From Sipunculus nudus (lineage: Eukaryota > Annelida > Sipuncula > Golfingiida > Sipunculidae), in contig CM049313.1 of assembly GCA_026874595.1 (NCBI GenBank), positions 28,582,008 through 28,646,007 on the forward strand: 64,000 nt of DNA, read 5' to 3'. The notes under the pieces are model-generated. The model was not told where the DNA came from, ran no database searches, and saw nothing but the letters and a program-made list of their open reading frames with translations. This document shows positions 58,304-64,000 of this stretch, piece after piece. The translations under genes and the position numbers were made by a program. How positions within the stretch are numbered: the first letter of the stretch is position 1; each line of letters opens with the position of its first letter.

Positions 58304-61267
58304 TTTTTTTTTTAGTTCAGCTGACTGTAAGTCATCTGAGCTATAGCGATCACCCTTTGTCCGTCGTCTGGCCGTCTGTCCGTTAACAGGGCACAAATCG
58401 TAACCGCTGGACCTGGAATCTTCTAACTTGACATCCAGGGAAGTCCATGAAAATTCTCCTCGAAAACCTGGAATTAGGTCTCTGTTACCCATATTCTTTG
58501 AGCTATGGGGATCCAAAGTACCCCAAAGAATAATGGAAAATTTGATGCAAAAGCTCAAGTATCTGAACAACTAATGCACTGATCACCATTATTCTTTGCA
58601 TAGATATTGATCATGGAGTGTTTCATCAGTTTCTGCAGACTGGTGGCGCTACCTGTATTTTTTTATTTTTTACAATTTTTTTCTCTATTTTTGAGATCTC
58701 TTTAGATTCGGTCTTAAGAGATACACTTCATACTACCTCTTGCTCTCTCTAAGCCCAAAAAATATGAAGTGTTTTTTTCACCGGCCTCAATCCATTTCAG
58801 TTTGGATCTTGTTTGTGCGCCTTTTAAGTTTACATCACACAAAATGTCGTACTTCATTTTAAGCTCACAATATTTTTCGCAAATACATTTACCCCGATTA
58901 TTCACCAACTGCTTTTCAAGTTCTTTTAAACGATCCTTATACACCAACATTTCAACCTTTGTCGAAGAGGCTTTACCTCTTCCGTAATCTAATGCAGCGC
59001 ATTTTACTCTGTTTTTACATAATCCTCACACTATTTGTGGGTTAAGACCTTTGTTACTTCCTGATATCGTGTTATCCAATAACTTGTTGATTAATTCTAT
59101 AAAATTTTGGTTCTTTAACAAACTATTGTTGAGTTCCCAATACCCAGGACCGCGATCTGAACGGTGTTTTATACAGGCAGTTACAAATGAATTATCAGAC
59201 TTTGCATAAGGTTCAATTTCACATGATTTACATAAATTAAGAAGCCCCTTTCCAACAATAATATAATCTAGCCGTCAAGCAGCTAGCGGGTTCCTTCTGA
59301 ACCATGTAAATTCCTTTTGATCCTTATTTATAGATCTATAAATATCATCTAATGCACAGGAATTTATACAGTTATTAAACGATTTTATCACCTTGTCATT
59401 ACATTTCCCTCCATATATATTATCTATACTTTCCTCCATAACTGTGTTCCTATCTCCGGCTAAAATAACATTTTCATCCCAGGAAGTTAGCGACTGTACA
59501 ATATGTTTTAATCGATCAAAAAAATAATTTTCTCCCTATCACTGTTTGGTGCATATATATTAAAACATACATATTTTAAACCATCACTTTCAAATTTTAT
59601 GAGCTGAATTCTTGAATTGTATTCACTTATTTGATTCTGCGCCATTCCTTCTACATGAAGTTTTTTTAGATATGCTTATAATTAAACCTCTACTACAATT
59701 ATTATGCGGGAGAAGAACAATGTTCCATCCCATTCATTAGCCGATATCTTTGTATCTTCTTGTGTTACATAAGCCTCCTGTATAAAACAGATATCAATTT
59801 TCATTTTTTTTATCATTAACCATAAACCAGTCCGTTTCATCTTTTTGCGGAGTCCTCTAACGTTCAAAGATCCAACTATCATCAGACATTACGGGCAGCT
59901 GGGTTATGTTCATGTCCCACCAGCCTTTGGGGCTGTGTTATCTTTGATGAGCCAGTTTGTTAACAGGGCACAAATCCTAAGGACTGGACCTAGAATATTT
60001 CTCTTGACATGCAGGGAGGGCCATGAAAATTCTCTGTGGAAACCTGGAATAAGGTCTCTGTTACCCATATTCTTTGAGCTATAGGCCTCTGAAGTACCCC
60101 CCTGAATAATGGAAAATTTGATACAGAGGCTCAAGTATCTGAACAACTATTGCATTGATCACCATGATTCTATGCATGGATATTGATAATGAAGTGATTC
60201 ATAAGTTTTTGCAGATAGGTGGCGCCATCTGTATTTTTTTTTATTTGTTTACAATTTTTTTCTCAAAAATATTTGAGACCTTAAATGATGCAATCATATG
60301 TTAACAGGGCACACATCGTAACCACTGGACCTAGAATCTTCTTTCATGACATGCAGGGAGGCCCATTAAAAGTCTCCTTGGAAACCTGGAATTAGGTCTC
60401 TGTTCCCCACAACCTCTGAGCTATGAGGCTCAGTAGACCCCAAAGAAGAACTTTCTCAACAGATTGTGCATTGATTGCCATGATTCTTCGCATGCATTTT
60501 CATCATGGAGTGTTTCATCAGTTCTTGCAGACTGGTGGCATCACCTGGATTTTTTTTCCAATTTTTATGCATTTTCTCTCTATTTTTGAGACCTTCAAAG
60601 ATGCGGCCGTCTGTTATCAGGGCAGGGAGGTCAATGAAAAATATCCTTGGAAACCTGAAATTAGGTCTCTGTTAGACTGTCACCCATATTCTCTGAGCTA
60701 TGGGGCTTATAAGCACCCCTAGCATAATTGAAAATATGATACCAAAGCAGGGCACAAATTATAACCATTGGACCTAGAATCTTCTAACTTAAAATCCAGG
60801 GAGATCGATGAAAAGTCTTCTTGGAAACATGAAATTAGGTCTCTGTTACCCATAATCTTTGAGCAATGTGGCTTATAAGCACACCCCAGAATATTTGAAA
60901 ATTTGAGACCAAAGTAGAGCACAAATGATAACCAATTGACCAAGAATCTTCTCACTTGGCATCCTGAGAATTCCTCAAAAGTCCTCCCCTCAAAACCTTA
61001 AATTGGGTCACTGTGACCTATATTCTTAGAGTTTTGGGGTATGTTTGAGCATCCAAGAAGTAATGAAAAAAACACACAAATTGCTAGGTTCCTCAGGAAA
61101 GGCTGGTTGGATTGTCATCAAATTTGGTGTGCTAATGGGTCTTGATGAACTTTAGCTAATATGCATGAATGATGATGCCACCTATATTATCTTAATTAGT
61201 TTCCTGGGCAAGGACATATTGTCAACATATCAGTCGGCTGAGCGTCATGACCCACGGGTCACTTGTT
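58304..61267 (+). mobile_element. Family A repeat containing a LINE fragment
   Basis: T-tract 58304-58313, AGTTCAGCTGACTGTAAGTC, and the end CGGCTGAGCGTCATGACCC..GTCACTTGTT. The interior has several modules of TTAACAGGGCACAAATCGTA, GGAAACCTGGAATTAGGTC and ATTCTTTGAGCTATGGGG. Bases 58.70-59.89 kb are foreign (LINE endonuclease). It is longer than the other A copies because of that insertion and extra modules. Confidence 0.82.
58700..59885 (-). pseudogene. LINE endonuclease and linker fragment, lacking RT
   Basis: Read on the minus strand, it starts at 59882 with SLNVRGLRKK and DICFIQEAYVT, the N-terminus of an L1/Tx1-type apurinic endonuclease. Broken frames follow, with YVCFNIYAPNSD, ILAGDRNTVME and RLDYIIVG. 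The usual GDFN reads GDRN and a later SDH site reads SDN, so catalytic residues are changed. At 58950-58714 the linker before RT has RSKLKWIEAGEKNTSYFLGLE-type sequence. It stops there, with the whole RT absent: the 3' part is missing rather than the 5' part, which is unlike normal LINE truncation and points to a later deletion. Confidence 0.83.
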
Positions 61268-61721
61268 AAATGATGTGATGGCTAAAGGGTTCTCATATAC
61301 TGACTTGTATGAAGGAACATAGAAAAGACCGGACCCCGAGAAAGTCATTAAACAAAGGTTGCGCAACCTGCAGACGGACAGACGTTGATTATTTTAGTAG
61401 TCCTACATTCTTAATTAATAATCCAGACACGAATTCATCATCTGAAGGAATTTATCACCTGAAAACCACACATTTTCCTGTGATCTTGACCATTGACCTA
61501 TTAACACTATAATGGAATGGGTTTTCCTCAGTTTGTATCCTGATATATTCATGTTATAATAGAGAGATTTACTGAACAAATGATCCACGGATCATCATAC
61601 TATGCTGACAACCATGCCCTATGCCATTATTGGCTAACCGTAGTAACATAAGTCATATTTCGAAGGCCTTTTTTGATAATTTTGTTCGTACATTGTAGGG
61701 TGATTGACAAATTTTATATAT
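61268..61721 (+). repeat. Dispersed repeat C, right part, and spacer
   Basis: GATGGCTAAAGGGTTCT and AAAGACC follow the end of family A, matching 14,725-14,780. Past about 61,340 there is no recognised repeat or gene up to the LTR. Confidence 0.5.
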
Positions 61722-62456
61722 TGTTACAGGTGTCTGTTTTATTGTGCGCAGGAGTGTTACATGTGTCTGTTAACATTCTTATTCGTGTAGCGCAGGCATA
61801 GTTCGTTGCTATGGGAACATCGCTTGTTGGGCGCTGGCTCGCGTGTTGGGTCTGAAGCGTAGAGACACAGCGTTCTCTTTTGTTCCAGATGTTTCGGTTC
61901 TGTTCATGTGCGTGTGTATTGTTCTTTGGAATTTTCTTTTCTAGAATTTTCGAATGAGAAGCTATAAATTAGGGGCTGTGTTTAGAGCCAGCAGAACTGC
62001 CAGCGAGCACTAAGACTGTTACTTTCTGGTCAGTTTTTGGACCTTACCGATAACTGCAGTGGTGTCAGATATTTAACGAATTTTATACAGATTTAATACG
62101 GACTGTCTCCCGTTTGCCTTTGGATTATTACTATTTACGTGGATAATTGGTGTTAAAGGACTCTTGTTGAGCTGTGACAGTAGTGGTATCCAGAAATCAA
62201 AGCTTAGGATCCGGACACTGTGGTACTGTACATTTTTATTGTTATACTGTGTAATTGTATTGATTTAGTGTATTGTAATGTTCGGATTACTCTAAGAATA
62301 AATTATAATTATTTGTTAACAAAAAACCACTGACTTCTTTATTCCTTCCTTAGACATTTCACGCTGCCTAGTGTTACAGAATCTGATTTTTTTTCTCCGT
62401 AACAAAATTTGTGCTGATCACGATTACGTGATCTGTTGTTATTAGGTTCCGTAACA
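61722..62456 (+). repeat. 5' LTR of a second copy of the Gmr1-like element
   Basis: 735 bp with TGTTAC and GTAACA ends, matching 29780-30653 in reverse orientation. It includes the uninterrupted ATTTGTTAACAAAAAACCACTGAC stretch, the empty site for the family A insertion at 22161. Internal deletions make it shorter than the other LTRs. No matching 3' LTR lies in the window. Confidence 0.87.
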
Positions 62457-62589
62457 TAAAATTGTGGGCTTGTCCGAGAGGCTTAATAGTTTAGAAAATG
62501 TATTTGGCCTTGACCTAGACACATTGTTTACAATACATTGTTTACAAGATTTATCTCAGTGGGTTTTGTTATTGTTTTAACATCTTAAC

Positions 62590-63040
62590 ATGGCAGATTT
62601 CAAACCTGAGGCATTTGTTGAAGATCCCGACCCTGATCAACTTGAAAAGTTGACAAAAGATCAGTTGTTGCGTTTGGGACAACACTTTGGGGTAGGTGTG
62701 AAAAAAGCTTTGAGAAAGCCTGATATCATTGCTAAAATCATGCAAGATCTAGTTAGAAAAGGTTTAATTGAAGAGAGTGAAGTGGAAACATCAACAAATG
62801 ACAGCCTTGCTATGCAGTTAGAATTAAAAAGTTAGAAATCCAAAAAAAAAAAAAGGACAAAGAAATTGAGTTAAAACGACTGGAGTTAGAAAGACTTATA
62901 TTAGAACATGGCCTACATGCTGCCCCGACTTACAGTTTTGATGTTACTAAACACATTAGACTTATCCCACCTTTTCAAGAAAAAAACGTTGATAAATATT
63001 TCGTACACTTTGAGAAGGTACCTGAAAATTTAAAATGTGC
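62590..63040 (+). pseudogene. Truncated gag of the second LTR element copy
   Basis: The start MADFKPEAFVEDPDPDQL is the same as at 29613. About 80 codons are open (to 62835), then a poly-A-rich indel (near 62842) breaks the frame and the coiled-coil region continues (ELKRLELERLILEH) to about 63030. Sequence then jumps to family A. The stop seen at 29408 in the other copy is absent here, so the two copies died independently. The ATG is about 133 bases after the LTR. Confidence 0.85.
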
Positions 63041-63180
63041 CAAGGGGTGTTACATGTGTCTGTTGCATATAAACAAATGCATTGATCGCCATGATTTTTT
63101 TTGCATGCAAATTGATCATCGAGTGTTTCATCATTTCTGCACACTGGTGGCACCACTTGTATTATTTGGAATTTTTAGGC
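63041..63180 (+). mobile_element. Family A fragment at a rearrangement junction
   Basis: After GGGGTGTTACATGTGTCTGTT, which resembles an inner stretch of the LTR (near 61,757), comes GCATTGATCGCCATGATT, GAGTGTTTCATC and ACTGGTGGCACCAC, an interior piece of family A. The gag is cut here by deletion or template switching. Confidence 0.6.
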
Positions 63181-63835
63181 ATAAAGAGTTAAATTCCTTT
63201 ACAAGTGTTATAATGGATATTGGGGTCAATTAGGATTATAGTGGACCCGCGAGACCGCTTATTGCCCGAAAACTCCGGGCTCGGAAAAATCCCCGGGGCA
63301 CCTCCTGAAAAAGCCTGACAGGCGTGGAGGACCTTAAAGAACAAAAGATTCATGGGTACTTATGGGGGTAGTATATGAATTATTAATTATGCAGCTTACA
63401 AGGGAATAATCCGTAAAAGAAAACAGACTTGTCCTAGAAGAGCGCTCCGATGATACGTTTGCAGAGTCTTGGAGAGTCAAATTTGGAGAGTCAAATCAGA
63501 GCGAAACAAAAAAACAACTGCCTATAAATTTATAGATATTATAATCTATACGTAAATCACTAGATTGGGTTTGATTTTTAATGACAAATATAATACTGTG
63601 GTTGGCTTCATTTCTTCAGGGTTCCATTTTTGCAATCTCACCTTTTCAGTGTCTCGCGAGGGTTCCATTTTCGCGATCTCGCCATACAAAAGGGTATAAC
63701 CATCACTATAAGAAGTAAGTATATCAAACAATATGTACCTAAAATCTTAAGATTTATTGTTCATTAATTGCAGATAATTTGAAAGATCTTATATCATTTA
63801 TAACTGCAACCTTTAAACATACAAGATCTATTATT
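63181..63835. other. Repeat C fragment and non-coding DNA
   Basis: Bases 63190-63300 resemble 14,370-14,460 (GTTATAATGGATATTGG, TTGCCCGAAAACTC). The rest shows a short direct repeat (GGGTTCCATTTTYGCRATCTC near 63619 and 63660) and no gene. Confidence 0.45.
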
Positions 63836-64000
63836 AGCTCAGCTGACTGTAAGTCAACAGAGGTATAGGAATAGCGCTTTGTCCGTCGTCCGTCCGGTCG
63901 TCCGGCCGTCCGTTAGCAGGGCACAAATCGTAACTGCTGGTCCTAGAAACTTCTAAGAGAACATCCAAGGAGATCAATACAAAATCTTTTTCTATTTTTT
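63836..64000 (+). mobile_element. Family A repeat, start only (runs off the window)
   Basis: AGCTCAGCTGACTGTAAGTC, TTTGTCCGTCGTCCGTCC and TTAGCAGGGCACAAATCGTA are almost identical to the copy at 22161, suggesting a recent pair. Confidence 0.85.

Overview
This is eukaryotic, AT-rich, repeat-dominated DNA with almost no conventional coding sequence. Low gene density, intron-like splice junctions, LINE and Ty3/Gypsy relics, several minisatellites and two large dispersed repeat families (called A and B here) suggest a metazoan. The style of repeats, with TGTC-rich runs and GTCAAAGGTCAAGGTCACAGG modules, fits a bivalve mollusc best. That assignment is inference from pattern, not a database match.

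Layout: 1-2.2 kb is family B, broken by a degenerate CR1/Jockey-like LINE on the minus strand (2.2-4.5 kb). Bases 4.74-9.83 kb form a unit with long inverted arms and a reversed family A copy inside. Bases 10.15-12.25 kb are reversed family B, and 12.3-14.3 kb look single-copy. A 2.3 kb satellite (46-bp period, with a local 111-bp higher-order repeat) lies at 14.86-17.14 kb, followed by family A pieces to about 19.7 kb. Bases 22.02-30.65 kb are a decayed LTR retrotransposon on the minus strand with both LTRs and a possible 4-bp target duplication. Its order is gag-protease-integrase-RT-RNase H, with integrase before RT as in the Gmr1-like group of Ty3/Gypsy. One of its LTRs carries a family A insertion.

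The best host-gene evidence is a pair of exons at 35,703-35,845 and 40,019-40,131 (+). They have good splice sites and matching phase, and the 4.2 kb intron between them holds three minisatellite arrays. A fourth array lies upstream at 31.25-32.2 kb. I could not identify the protein.

Bases 40.4-56.3 kb are a nested stack. A family A copy is split by a LINE with an exact 13-bp target duplication (40,826-40,838 and 55,545-55,557). The LINE 3' region is split by about 13 kb of five head-to-tail family B units, and a tRNA-derived SINE sits near the end of the A copy. Bases 58.3-61.3 kb are another A copy, holding a LINE endonuclease fragment. Bases 61.72-63.04 kb are a second, truncated copy of the LTR element (5' LTR plus start of gag), and a new A copy runs off the end.

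The most notable non-coding signal is that the repeats are loaded with motifs matching known transcription-factor sites. Family B carries CTCF-like cores, RFX X-box palindromes and tandem AGGTCA half-sites. Family A carries perfect AGGTCAnnnTGACCT palindromes. Whether any of these are bound cannot be judged from sequence.
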